64,000 bases of DNA from an uncultured Gammaproteobacteria bacterium (GTDB lineage: Bacteria > Pseudomonadota > Gammaproteobacteria > UBA6429 > Thiohalophilaceae). Below the pieces are notes generated by a model. The model was given only the letters and a program-made list of their open reading frames with translations. It was not told where the DNA came from and ran no database searches. The position numbers and the translations under genes were made by a program. Shown one piece after another: positions 27,264-35,993 of the stretch; the first letter of the stretch is position 1, and every line of letters begins with the position of its first letter. The stretch lies in contig CALBTB010000010.1 of NCBI GenBank assembly GCA_937967995.1, positions 186,001 through 250,000 of the forward strand, given 5' to 3'.

Positions 27264-29222
27264 TCAGGCGACCTGCGCTTCGCTGTTGTTGATGAACTCA
27301 TCCAGCGGCTGGTTGAGGGTCTCCATCAACATGTTCAGATCGGCCAGTTGCTTGTTGAGAATTTCCGCGGTGCGTTCCAGTTCGGCAACACGGGCCTGCA
27401 GGGTATCGCGTGACTCGTTGATCTTGCGCAGGCTCTCGAGACGTTTCTCCATCTGATCCTTGTGTTCCTTGATGCGTGCTACCAGTGGCGCCATGGCGGC
27501 CTTACCCCAGGCCTCGGCTTCCTGGTGGGCATTAAAGAAGGTGTTACGTGCGTGTGACACCATGGAGATGAAAAACTTTTTGATGACGAAGCTTTGCTCG
27601 GTCATGGTGGTGACCGGACTCTTACGATAAGCCTCGGCTTCGTGATACAGGCGTTCCATGTGACGCTTGTACTTGCTCATGCTGAACAGGCGCGGTTTGG
27701 AATCACCCAAATTATGCTCGGCGTTGAACTTGCGATAAATTCCCTGCATCAGCATGTTGATCTTGTCGGTTTTGCTGGAGGCGGTCTTCACCGTATTGGT
27801 AATCACCTCGAAAAATTCTTTCATGGCGTTTTTCAGACCGACGGTCGTCCAGGTGTCGGCCATGCTTTTACGGGTTTTGGACATTAATGCATCCAGCTCA
27901 TTCAGGCTCAGGACGGAGAGCAGGTCGACATGTGCCTGGGTAAACAGTTTCTTGTTGGCCTGGAAGCTTTCCACACTCTTGTAGTAGATGGCCTGTTCGG
28001 AGCGGGTTTTTTTCAACAGATGGGCGATAACGTCCTCATTTTTGCCACTCAGGCTCTGTAGTTCCTTGAGCTGCTTGTTGGTGTCGGTCAGGCGTGATGC
28101 AATCAGGTCACGTGACTGCTTGACCATGCTGCCGATTTCACCAACCACGCTGTCACGTACGATTTCCTGTTTCTTGGGCAGAATGTCTGTCGACAGGATG
28201 GATTCCAGCGCCAGGATATTGCTGCGCTTTAACAGTTCATTGTCATGGCGAATTTTTGCCAGCAGGCCTTTTTGCGCCGAGACAGGGAACACGCTTTTGT
28301 TATCGATCTCCAGCATTTTGGCGGCCGTGCTGCACTGCGCCTGCACGGTGTTATCTACCGCGGCTTCATCCTTGAGTTCATCCCAGAGGGTATCGACCTT
28401 GTTCAGTACCACCAGGCGCGCATGGCGCATATCCGCATTCAGCGCCTTGACGTGATGCGTCCACATATCCATGTCGGATTTGGTGACGCCGGTGTCGGCG
28501 GCCAGTACAAACACGACGGCCTGGGCACTGGGCAGCATGTTCAGGGTCAGTTCCGGTTCGGAACCCATGGCATTCAGGCCGGGGGTATCCAGAATACGCA
28601 AGCCTTCTTTGAGCAACGGATGGGGAAAGCTGATCATGGCGTGGCGCCACATCGGGATATCGACTTTGCCGTCTTCACCCAGATGACCCTTGTCGCGTTG
28701 CGGATCAAACAGGCCAAGTTTTTGCGCGGAGTCCTGATCGACACGCTTGGTACGCACGACCTCGCGAAACGCCTCGGCCATGGCTTCGGATGAACTGGTG
28801 TTCAGATCGATGCTGGTCCAGTTAATCGGGTTCTTTTTGTGCTCGGCAATGCTGGTGTCTTCGAGCCGGGTTTCTATCGGCAGTAACCGAATGTAGCTCT
28901 GGTTTTCAGCGATGTCATAAAACAGCTCGGTCGGGCACATGGTGGTACGGCCGGCCTCGGATGGCAGCAGGCGTCGGTCATACTCGGAGAAAAAGATGGC
29001 ATTGATGAGTTCGGTTTTGCCGCGCGCAAATTCTGCCACAAACGCGATGGTCAGAGCGTCGGATTTGAGCTGTTCCAGCAGCTCAAAAATACGCAGTTCC
29101 ATGTCGGCACTCGACATGCGGTTCTTTTCTAACCAGCGTTGATATTTAAGAATGGCTTCGACGAGGGTATGTTTCCACCGTCCGTATGCCTGCATCTGGT
29201 CCGTAAAGCGATCGGCTGCCAT
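27264..29222 (-). CDS. Bacterial dynamin-like GTPase
   Basis: Large GTPase of 652 residues with a Dynamin_N domain. The G1 loop is AEFARGKTELIN near residues 62-73, where the usual first glycine is alanine. G2 threonines lie in EAGRTTMCPTELF, G3 is DTPGLNAMG and G4 is NKVD. The middle part (about 360-560) is helical, and the last about 80 residues (LARIKEHKDQ to the end) are a predicted coiled coil with heptads around RVAELERTAEILNKQLADL. No transmembrane paddle is clear. Bacterial relatives remodel or protect membranes. It is monocistronic. Confidence 0.85.
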   Translation of the reverse strand: MAADRFTDQMQAYGRWKHTLVEAILKYQRWLEKNRMSSADMELRIFELLEQLKSDALTIAFVAEFARGKTELINAIFFSEYDRRLLPSEAGRTTMCPTELFYDIAENQSYIRLLPIETRLEDTSIAEHKKNPINWTSIDLNTSSSEAMAEAFREVVRTKRVDQDSAQKLGLFDPQRDKGHLGEDGKVDIPMWRHAMISFPHPLLKEGLRILDTPGLNAMGSEPELTLNMLPSAQAVVFVLAADTGVTKSDMDMWTHHVKALNADMRHARLVVLNKVDTLWDELKDEAAVDNTVQAQCSTAAKMLEIDNKSVFPVSAQKGLLAKIRHDNELLKRSNILALESILSTDILPKKQEIVRDSVVGEIGSMVKQSRDLIASRLTDTNKQLKELQSLSGKNEDVIAHLLKKTRSEQAIYYKSVESFQANKKLFTQAHVDLLSVLSLNELDALMSKTRKSMADTWTTVGLKNAMKEFFEVITNTVKTASSKTDKINMLMQGIYRKFNAEHNLGDSKPRLFSMSKYKRHMERLYHEAEAYRKSPVTTMTEQSFVIKKFFISMVSHARNTFFNAHQEAEAWGKAAMAPLVARIKEHKDQMEKRLESLRKINESRDTLQARVAELERTAEILNKQLADLNMLMETLNQPLDEFINNSEAQVA

Positions 29223-29258
29223 GAAATGATCTCAAGTTTTTATAGTAACGTACTAATC

Positions 29259-29288
29259 AATATAGCTTTTTTATTGGTGAAATTACAA
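29259..29288 (-). promoter_or_regulatory. Predicted sigma-70 promoter of the dynamin-like gene
   Basis: On the minus strand TTGTAA (29288-29283) and TATATT (29264-29259) are 18 nt apart in a clearly AT-rich stretch of the 195-bp gap between the dynamin-like gene and yggT. The -10 is about 37 nt before the ATG. The remainder of the gap (29300-29417) holds a small GTGG/CCAC hairpin just after yggT and nothing else I recognise. Confidence 0.5.
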
Positions 29289-29417
29289 TATAAATTCGCC
29301 AATCGTCCTTGCCCATCCCTATGTCGGGCTGATATGGGTAACGGCATACTCAGCGGAAAGTTTAGTTAAACGCTATTTATTATATGGATATACGCTGTGG
29401 CTTTCCCCACCTCAGAA

Positions 29418-29993
29418 TTAGTATGGGCGATGTGGCAAATCAATCAATGGCGCAGCGATCAGAAATGTGATGGCGAACACAATAATCAAAGCCAGGATGG
29501 GTGAAAAGTCCATGCCATTGATCGGCGGCAGCAAGCGGCGCATCGGGCGCAAAATGGGCGCCGCAATTTGTGAGGCCACCTGCACCAGCGGATGATGTGC
29601 CGCCCCGGCGCTGATCCAGCTACTGATGACCACGATAATAATGCAGATCTGAAACAGCATGGCGGCATGTGAAATGAGTGTGCCGACCATTTCCGTCAGG
29701 AACAGGACGGGGTTGTGCAGGCCCATGCCTCGAATCAGGTGTGTCAGTACCAGTTCGATTCCCTGCAGAATCAATAACAGGACGATGGCTGCCATGTCGA
29801 TACCAAACAGCCCGGGAATCACTCGGCGCAGCGGGCGTAACATGGGATCAGTGATACGTATGAAGAGCTGGCTGATGGGGTTGTAAAAGTCAGCGCGTAC
29901 CATTTGCAGAATAAACCGGCCCAGGACCAGGAATATCAAAATGCCGAAAACAAGCTGCACCACAATGCTGAAAAAATTCATCAGGTAGCTCAC
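29418..29993 (-). CDS. yggT: YggT family membrane protein
   Basis: Inner-membrane protein of 191 residues with two tandem YGGT domains. Each has a helix, a loop with the pattern NPISQLFIRITDPMLRPLRR (first) and HPLVQVASQIAAPILRPMRR (second), and a following helix. Function is unknown; it is linked to cell shape and osmotic tolerance in some bacteria. Its start overlaps the proC stop by 4 bp, and yggS-proC-yggT is a conserved proteobacterial group. Confidence 0.92.
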   Translation of the reverse strand: MSYLMNFFSIVVQLVFGILIFLVLGRFILQMVRADFYNPISQLFIRITDPMLRPLRRVIPGLFGIDMAAIVLLLILQGIELVLTHLIRGMGLHNPVLFLTEMVGTLISHAAMLFQICIIIVVISSWISAGAAHHPLVQVASQIAAPILRPMRRLLPPINGMDFSPILALIIVFAITFLIAAPLIDLPHRPY

Positions 29994-30811
29994 GCGCTTT
30001 CCTCCAGTTGTCTGGCCAGTTCTTTGGCGCGCTGCTGGGCGGCCTTGAGCGCATCGACAATGATGGTCGATGCATGGTGATCGTTCAGGTAGTCAATCGC
30101 CTGAGCCGTGGTGCCACCCGGTGATGTGACCCGCTCGCGCAAATGGGTCGGACTGTCTTCCACTTCCAGTGCCAGCTTGGCGGCACCAAAGGCAGTTTGT
30201 ACGGATAACAGGTGTGCCGCGTCTGCATCCAGGCCCATGTCCTGCGCCGCCTGTTCCATCGCTTCCATCAGATAAAAAAAGTAAGCCGGGCCGCTACCGG
30301 AAACCGCCGTCACGGCGTCCATCAGGGATTCATCTTTTAGCCATAAAGTGATGCCGACGGCACGCATGATGTGTTCGGCGATTTCATGCTGTTTATGTGT
30401 GACGTGCGAGTTGGCAAACATGCCGGTAGCGCCGGACTGCACCAGGGCAGGGGTATTGGGCATGGTACGGACCAGCGCAATCGGTTGACCAATCCAGTCA
30501 CTGATCGCCTCACTGCGAATACCGGCGGCAATACTGATAAGCAACTGATCGTCACGAAATGCAAGTGCGGTCACGACGTCATGCAGTACCTGTGGTTTGA
30601 CGGCCAGTACAACCACCTCACATGCATCCACCAGTGACTGATTATTGTCGGCACTGTGAACACCAAATCGTTCGTTAAGGCGTTGCCGTTTATCAGGATC
30701 AGGGTCGCTGACATGGATTTTTTCAGCGCGATAGCCGCTGGCCAGCAGGCCACCTATCAGGGCCGTGGCCATATTACCACCACCAATAAAACCGATATTT
30801 ACCTTGTCCAT
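29990..30811 (-). CDS. proC: Pyrroline-5-carboxylate reductase ProC
   Basis: Last step of proline synthesis, using NAD(P)H. The Rossmann motif is IGFIGGGNMATALIGGLLASG at the N-terminus, then RTMPNTPALVQSGATGM and the C-terminal LRERVTSPGGTTAQAIDYL. The length of 273 is standard. It lies 31 bp after yggS and overlaps yggT. Confidence 0.97.
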   Translation of the reverse strand: MDKVNIGFIGGGNMATALIGGLLASGYRAEKIHVSDPDPDKRQRLNERFGVHSADNNQSLVDACEVVVLAVKPQVLHDVVTALAFRDDQLLISIAAGIRSEAISDWIGQPIALVRTMPNTPALVQSGATGMFANSHVTHKQHEIAEHIMRAVGITLWLKDESLMDAVTAVSGSGPAYFFYLMEAMEQAAQDMGLDADAAHLLSVQTAFGAAKLALEVEDSPTHLRERVTSPGGTTAQAIDYLNDHHASTIIVDALKAAQQRAKELARQLEESA

Positions 30812-30842
30812 GTCATAAACTTAACAGGCTTTTGCATGGAAG

Positions 30843-31523
30843 TCAGCGCTCCCCAAAAATGGCAGTGCCGATACGCACAATCGTTGCCCCTTCCGCAATC
30901 GCGGCTTCGAGATCCTGGCTCATGCCCATCGACAGGGTATCGACTGGAAGCTGTTGTTCGCGCAGTTGTTCATACAGCCTTTTTAGCATGGCGAACGGTT
31001 CGCGCTGTTTTTCAAACCGGGTTTGTGGAGCGGGAATCGTCATTAAGCCACGTAATTGCAGTCTGGGTAGCGCCATTACCAGATCGACCAGTTCTGGCAG
31101 CTTGTCCGAATCAATACCGGACTTGGTGCTTTCATGGCTGGTGTTGACCTGGATGCAGACCTGCAATGGCGGTGAATGGTCAGGGCGCTGATCATTGAGC
31201 CGCTGGGCAATTTTTAGTCTGTCGAGGCTATGCAGCCAGTCAAAATGCGCGGCAATGGCCTGGGTCTTGTTACTTTGTACCGGCCCGATGAAATGCCATT
31301 CAAGGTGTCTGTCGTTCAGGGCGGTGATTTTCTCGATAGCCTCCTGCACATAACTTTCGCCAAATGCCATCTGGCCGGCCTGGCGGGCTTCATCAATCGC
31401 CGCCGTCGGCTGGGTCTTGCTGACGGCCAGCAGGCGAATATCAGCCGGATTGCGTCCTGCCTGGTGGGCTGCCGCTTCAATGCGATGCTGGACAGTTTTC
31501 AACCGTTGCGCGATTTGCGACAT
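30843..31523 (-). CDS. yggS: YggS family pyridoxal phosphate homeostasis protein
   Basis: PLP-binding protein (PLPBP/COG0325), 226 residues, single TIM-barrel domain without known catalysis. The PLP lysine is in LLAVSKTQPT, FGESYVQEAIEK follows, and the phosphate loop is near LSMGMSQDLEAAIAEGAT. It is back-to-back with pilT with 118 bp between, and starts the yggS-proC-yggT operon. Confidence 0.95.
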   Translation of the reverse strand: MSQIAQRLKTVQHRIEAAAHQAGRNPADIRLLAVSKTQPTAAIDEARQAGQMAFGESYVQEAIEKITALNDRHLEWHFIGPVQSNKTQAIAAHFDWLHSLDRLKIAQRLNDQRPDHSPPLQVCIQVNTSHESTKSGIDSDKLPELVDLVMALPRLQLRGLMTIPAPQTRFEKQREPFAMLKRLYEQLREQQLPVDTLSMGMSQDLEAAIAEGATIVRIGTAIFGER

Positions 31524-31641
31524 GGAGTGTGATCTCTGCTAATTTTTGCATTAAAGTTAAAGGGGTTGTTTGCCCTATAGAAAGAAAACCAATAACCGAT
31601 AAATACTACCAAACCCAGTCTGGAAACCCGACAGGACATAT

Positions 31642-32679
31642 ATGGATATCACCGAATTACTCGCGTTTAGCGTCAAGAACAAAGCCTCAGACCTTCATTT
31701 ATCCGCCGGCCTGCCACCCATGATTCGTGTGGATGGCGATGTGCGCCGTATCAATGTGCCGGCACTGGAACACAAAACCGTGCATTCATTGATATATGAC
31801 ATCATGAATGACAAGCAGCGCAAGGATTTCGAAGAGTATTACGAGACCGATTTCTCGTTTGAATTACCGGAAATTGCCCGCTTCCGGGTCAATGCCTTTA
31901 ACCATAACCGCGGTGCCGGTGCCGTGTTCCGGACTATTCCCTCCAAGATTCTTACCCTCGAGGAACTGGGTTGCCCATCGGTATTTCGGGATGTCTCGGA
32001 TCAGCCACGCGGAATCGTGCTGGTCACCGGCCCGACCGGTTCCGGTAAGTCCACGACGCTGGCGGCGATGCTGGACTATAAAAATGAAAACGAACACGGC
32101 CATATTCTTACTATCGAAGACCCCATCGAATTCGTGCACGAAAGTAAAAAGTGTCTGGTGAACCAGCGCGAAGTGCATCGGGATACGCTTGGTTTCAGTG
32201 AAGCGTTACGTTCCGCCCTGCGTGAAGACCCGGACATTATTCTGGTGGGCGAGATGCGTGACCTGGAAACCATTCGTCTTGCGCTGACCGCAGCGGAAAC
32301 CGGACACCTTGTGTTTGGTACCCTGCATACCAGTTCCGCTGCAAAAACCATCGACCGTATTATCGACGTGTTCCCGGCCGCGGAAAAAGGCATGGTGCGC
32401 TCGATGTTATCCGAATCATTGCGCGCGGTAATTGCACAGACATTATTAAAACGCATCGGTGGTGGTCGGATTGCAGCCCACGAAATCATGATTGGTACCC
32501 CGGCTATTCGAAACCTGATTCGTGAAGACAAGGTGGCGCAAATGTATTCCGCCATTCAAACGGGCCAGCAATATGGTATGCAGACACTGGATCAATGCTT
32601 ACATGATCTGTTACAACGTGGTGTCATCAGCAAGCAGGATGCCAGAATGCGCGCCGCCAACAAGGATGACTTCAACTAA
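31642..32679 (+). CDS. pilT: Type IV pilus retraction ATPase PilT
   Basis: Hexameric motor that depolymerises pili for twitching. The N-terminus MDITELLAFSVKNKASDLHL is typical. Walker A is GPTGSGKST from residue 130, the Asp box and His box are LREDPDIILVGEMRD and ETGHLVFGTLHTSSA, and the retraction signature AIRNLIRE is present. The length of 345 equals that of P. aeruginosa PilT. AGGA lies just before the ATG. It is 19 bp upstream of pilU. Confidence 0.98.
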   Translation: MDITELLAFSVKNKASDLHLSAGLPPMIRVDGDVRRINVPALEHKTVHSLIYDIMNDKQRKDFEEYYETDFSFELPEIARFRVNAFNHNRGAGAVFRTIPSKILTLEELGCPSVFRDVSDQPRGIVLVTGPTGSGKSTTLAAMLDYKNENEHGHILTIEDPIEFVHESKKCLVNQREVHRDTLGFSEALRSALREDPDIILVGEMRDLETIRLALTAAETGHLVFGTLHTSSAAKTIDRIIDVFPAAEKGMVRSMLSESLRAVIAQTLLKRIGGGRIAAHEIMIGTPAIRNLIREDKVAQMYSAIQTGQQYGMQTLDQCLHDLLQRGVISKQDARMRAANKDDFN

Positions 32680-32698
32680 ACTCTGAACGGTAAAGACA

Positions 32699-33823
32699 AT
32701 GGATTTTAATTCGCTGTTGAAATTGATGGTCCACAAGAAGGCTTCGGACCTTTTTATTACCGCCGGTGTGGCACCCAGCCTCAAGGTGAACGGTAAAATT
32801 GCCCCGGTGACACAGGCCACCCTGACACCGTCACAGGCGCGGGAAATCGTGTATTCGATTATGACGCCGGAACAGCGTCAGGAATTTGATTCAACACACG
32901 AGTGTAACTTTGCGATTTCCGCATCCGGCATCGGCCGTTTCCGTGTCAGTGCCTTTCAGCAACGTAACCATGCCGGCATGGTGCTGCGTAAGATCGAAAC
33001 CAAGATCCCGACGATTGAGGATTTGAGTCTGCCGCCTATTTTACGTGACCTGGCCATGACCAAGCGGGGCCTGGTTATTTTTGTGGGTGCCACCGGCTCC
33101 GGTAAATCCACCTCACTGGCAGCGATGATTGGTTATCGAAATCACAACAGTACGGGTCATATCATTTCCATCGAAGATCCGATCGAATTCATTCATCAAC
33201 ATGCCGGTTGTATCGTGACTCAACGGGAAGTCGGGCTGGATACCGACACCTTTGAGATCGCACTGAAGAACACACTGCGCCAGGCACCCGATGTCATTCT
33301 GATTGGTGAGATTCGTAGTCGTGATACCATGGACCATTCCATCGCGTTTGCCGAGACCGGCCACCTGTGTCTCGCCACACTACACGCCAATAACTCCAAC
33401 CAGGCCATGGATCGCATTATCAACTTCTTCCCGGAAGATCGGCGTAACCAGTTATTGATGGATCTGTCCCTGAACCTCAAGGGCATTGTTGCGCAGCAAC
33501 TGATTCCGGCACCGGATGGCCAGAGCCGTGTGCTGTGTGCGGAGATCCTGATCAATACCCCACTGGCATCCGACATGATTCGCAAAGGTGAAGTGCACAC
33601 GCTGAAGGAACTGATGTCCAAATCCCGCCAGCATGGTATGCAGACTTTTGATCAGGCGTTATATGAATTGTATCGGGACGGTAAGATTACTTACGAAGAT
33701 GCGATCAACCACGCCGATTCGGCCAACGAACTGCGCCTGATGATCAAACTGGGTGAGTCCAAGGGTGATGCGGATGCGATTTCTTCCGGGCTGGAAGGCG
33801 TCACGATTCAGGAAACCGAATAG
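32699..33823 (+). CDS. pilU: PilT-dependent retraction ATPase PilU
   Basis: Second retraction ATPase, 374 residues, which supports PilT-driven force. It starts MDFNSLLKLMVHKKASDLF, Walker A is GATGSGKSTSLAAM and Walker B lies in LRQAPDVILIGEIRS. At the PilT AIRNLIRE position it has SDMIRKGEVHTLKELM, as PilU proteins do, and it has the longer acidic C-terminal tail of PilU. It converges on the PyrK-like gene with 12 bp between stops. Confidence 0.97.
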   Translation: MDFNSLLKLMVHKKASDLFITAGVAPSLKVNGKIAPVTQATLTPSQAREIVYSIMTPEQRQEFDSTHECNFAISASGIGRFRVSAFQQRNHAGMVLRKIETKIPTIEDLSLPPILRDLAMTKRGLVIFVGATGSGKSTSLAAMIGYRNHNSTGHIISIEDPIEFIHQHAGCIVTQREVGLDTDTFEIALKNTLRQAPDVILIGEIRSRDTMDHSIAFAETGHLCLATLHANNSNQAMDRIINFFPEDRRNQLLMDLSLNLKGIVAQQLIPAPDGQSRVLCAEILINTPLASDMIRKGEVHTLKELMSKSRQHGMQTFDQALYELYRDGKITYEDAINHADSANELRLMIKLGESKGDADAISSGLEGVTIQETE

Positions 33824-33835
33824 CGAATTTTACGC

Positions 33836-34714
33836 TCAGGCAAATACCTGGTAGGCGTCAAATACCGGACCGTCCACACAGACGCGTTTCATCGCCGGCC
33901 CATTATCTGTTTCCACCTTCACGGTACAACCGGCGCAGCCACCCACTGCACAGGCCATATATTCTTCCAGCGACACCTGACAGGGTAATGCATACTCTTT
34001 TGCCAGTTTTGCCACCGCTTCCAGCATGGCGTGAGGTCCGCAACTGAAGATCTCCACCTGCTGGCGTTGTTCATCGTCCAGTGCATCCAGATACAGACGC
34101 GCCAGATCGGTCACGTAACCGTCGTGGCAACCCGGGTAACCCTGCGTGCTGGTCAGTCGTGAGGCAACGCCCCAGTCTTCCAGCAGCGGCATGCAGGCAA
34201 TCACCCCGTCGGGCATGCCCGGTAACATGATCGTTGACGGCCGGGTCTGAAACGGAAACGGTACTTCCGAACCCATGATCACAAACGGCGAGTAAGTTTT
34301 ATCGTGTCGTAGTACATCGGCCAGGAATACCATCGGCGGTATGCCGACACCACCGCCAATCAGTAATGGCCGCGGACGTTCAGGGTGCAGTTCAAATGGC
34401 ACACCAATCGGACCAAACAGATCCAGAGATTCCCCGGTCTGTCGTTTCGATAATAATCGTGTCCCTTCGCCAAAGACCTTGTAAAGAAATTCCACCCAGC
34501 CGGCTTTTTTATCAACCCGCATAATGGAAATCGGGCGTCGCATTGGCAGGGCAGGGTCACATTGCAGGTGTGCAAAGCTGCCGGCTTTGGCGCGCCGGGC
34601 AATTTCCGGCGCCTGAATGCGCAGAATGAACTGATCACCGTCATGCGCCGAGTGCGAAAGGATCGCGGCCTGTTCGACCACGATGGTATTGCGATGGGGT
34701 TTGGATTTACTCAT
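33836..34714 (-). CDS. Dihydroorotate dehydrogenase electron transfer subunit-like protein (PyrK-like)
   Basis: Iron-sulfur flavoprotein of the ferredoxin-reductase superfamily, 292 residues. An FAD-binding barrel (MRRPISIMRVD, the R-x-x-S/T region) is followed by a NAD domain (LIGGGVGIPPMVFLAD) and a C-terminal [2Fe-2S] site with four cysteines in CAVGGCAGC and RVCVDG. PyrK normally serves class 1B PyrD. No pyrD is nearby, and gammaproteobacteria generally use the quinone-linked class 2 enzyme, so the partner is unknown. The start overlaps the end of pyrC' by 8 bp, so it belongs to this pyrimidine operon. Confidence 0.85.
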   Translation of the reverse strand: MSKSKPHRNTIVVEQAAILSHSAHDGDQFILRIQAPEIARRAKAGSFAHLQCDPALPMRRPISIMRVDKKAGWVEFLYKVFGEGTRLLSKRQTGESLDLFGPIGVPFELHPERPRPLLIGGGVGIPPMVFLADVLRHDKTYSPFVIMGSEVPFPFQTRPSTIMLPGMPDGVIACMPLLEDWGVASRLTSTQGYPGCHDGYVTDLARLYLDALDDEQRQQVEIFSCGPHAMLEAVAKLAKEYALPCQVSLEEYMACAVGGCAGCTVKVETDNGPAMKRVCVDGPVFDAYQVFA

Positions 34715-35993
34715 GGCGATTTAATGAATAGACAATTTCACCGTTACAGATGGTTTTAATTACGCGGCCTTGCAGTTCCCAGTTTCGAAAGGGTGTGTTG
34801 TGGCCGTGACTCAGCAGGTTATCCGGATCCAGCACCCAGTGGCCATTGGGATCGAAAATACAGATATCCGCCTGTGCATTCACGGACAGATGCCCGGCAT
34901 TGATGCCCAGGATTTCCGCCGGCGTCGTCGAGAGGCGATCAACCATTTCCGGCAGGCTGATTAATCCGTCATTGACCAGTCGCAGGCTCAACGGTAGTAC
35001 AGTTTCCAGCGCCGAGATGCCCGGCTCGGTCTCCGCAAACGGAGCCAGCTTGGCATCTACATCATGCGGCTGGTGATCGGAACAGATGGCTTCGATCTGT
35101 GCGTTCGCGACGGCCTGTCGCAGCGCGGCCTGGTCGCGTTGCGTGCGTAATGGCGGACGGACGTGGCACTGGCTATCAAAATAGCCAATATCCATCTCAG
35201 TAAGATGTAACTGGTGGGCGGCAACGTCAGCGGTAATATCCTGGCCATCGTACTTGGCGCGACCAATCATCTGGATTGCACGGGCTGTCGATAAGCGGCA
35301 GAAATGCACGCGACTGCCGGTTTGTTCCACCAGCATCAGGTAATTGGCAACGGCCTGGGTTTCGGCCGCCTCGGGAATACCGGCCAGACCCAGTCGGGTA
35401 CTGACTGCCCCTTCATGTGCACAACCATTATTTGCCAGCCCGGTATCTTCCGGGTGCAGGAACACGGTCATGTCGACGCTGGCGGCATACTCCATTGCAC
35501 GACGCAGTACCTGCGGGTTGGCGACGTCATGTGTGACATTACTGACACCGACACAACCGGCCGCCTTGAGGTGGGCCATCTCGGTGAGGTGTTCGCCGGC
35601 CAGGCCCCGTGTCAATGCGGCCAGCGTATAAACATGAATAAAGCCGGCGTCCTGGTTACGTTTGTGAATCAGTTCGACAACAGCAGGCGTATCAATCACC
35701 GGGTTGGTATCCGGCGGTACACATATACTGGTTATGCCACCGGCCGCTGCGGCCAGGGTTTCGGTTTCGATGGTGCCCTTGTGCTCCAGTCCCGGTTCAC
35801 GCAGGCGCGCGCACAGATCCACGAAGCCGGGACAAACGATGAGCTTATTGGCATCAATCGTCACGTCGGCCTCAAAACCGTCCGGTGCCTTGCCAACAGT
35901 AATTATCTTATCGTCCTGAATATAAATGTCGCGCTTGTCATTTAAATCATTGCGCGGGTCGATCACATGACCGTTAATAATCGCAATGCGCAT
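34707..35993 (-). CDS. pyrC': Dihydroorotase-like protein PyrC' (catalytic residues lost)
   Basis: Dihydroorotase-fold protein of 428 residues. The family metal motif HxH in the PGFVDLHxHLREPG region reads DLCARLREPG, so both histidines are gone (Cys and Arg). The later HxxH region reads HFCRLST, losing another His, while FLHPED and the final SDHQPH aspartate remain. The Pseudomonas PyrC' next to pyrB is likewise inactive and is needed to build the dodecameric aspartate transcarbamoylase. The same role is likely here, so an active dihydroorotase must be encoded elsewhere. Start overlaps the pyrB stop. Confidence 0.9.
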   Translation of the reverse strand: MRIAIINGHVIDPRNDLNDKRDIYIQDDKIITVGKAPDGFEADVTIDANKLIVCPGFVDLCARLREPGLEHKGTIETETLAAAAGGITSICVPPDTNPVIDTPAVVELIHKRNQDAGFIHVYTLAALTRGLAGEHLTEMAHLKAAGCVGVSNVTHDVANPQVLRRAMEYAASVDMTVFLHPEDTGLANNGCAHEGAVSTRLGLAGIPEAAETQAVANYLMLVEQTGSRVHFCRLSTARAIQMIGRAKYDGQDITADVAAHQLHLTEMDIGYFDSQCHVRPPLRTQRDQAALRQAVANAQIEAICSDHQPHDVDAKLAPFAETEPGISALETVLPLSLRLVNDGLISLPEMVDRLSTTPAEILGINAGHLSVNAQADICIFDPNGHWVLDPDNLLSHGHNTPFRNWELQGRVIKTICNGEIVYSLNRHE

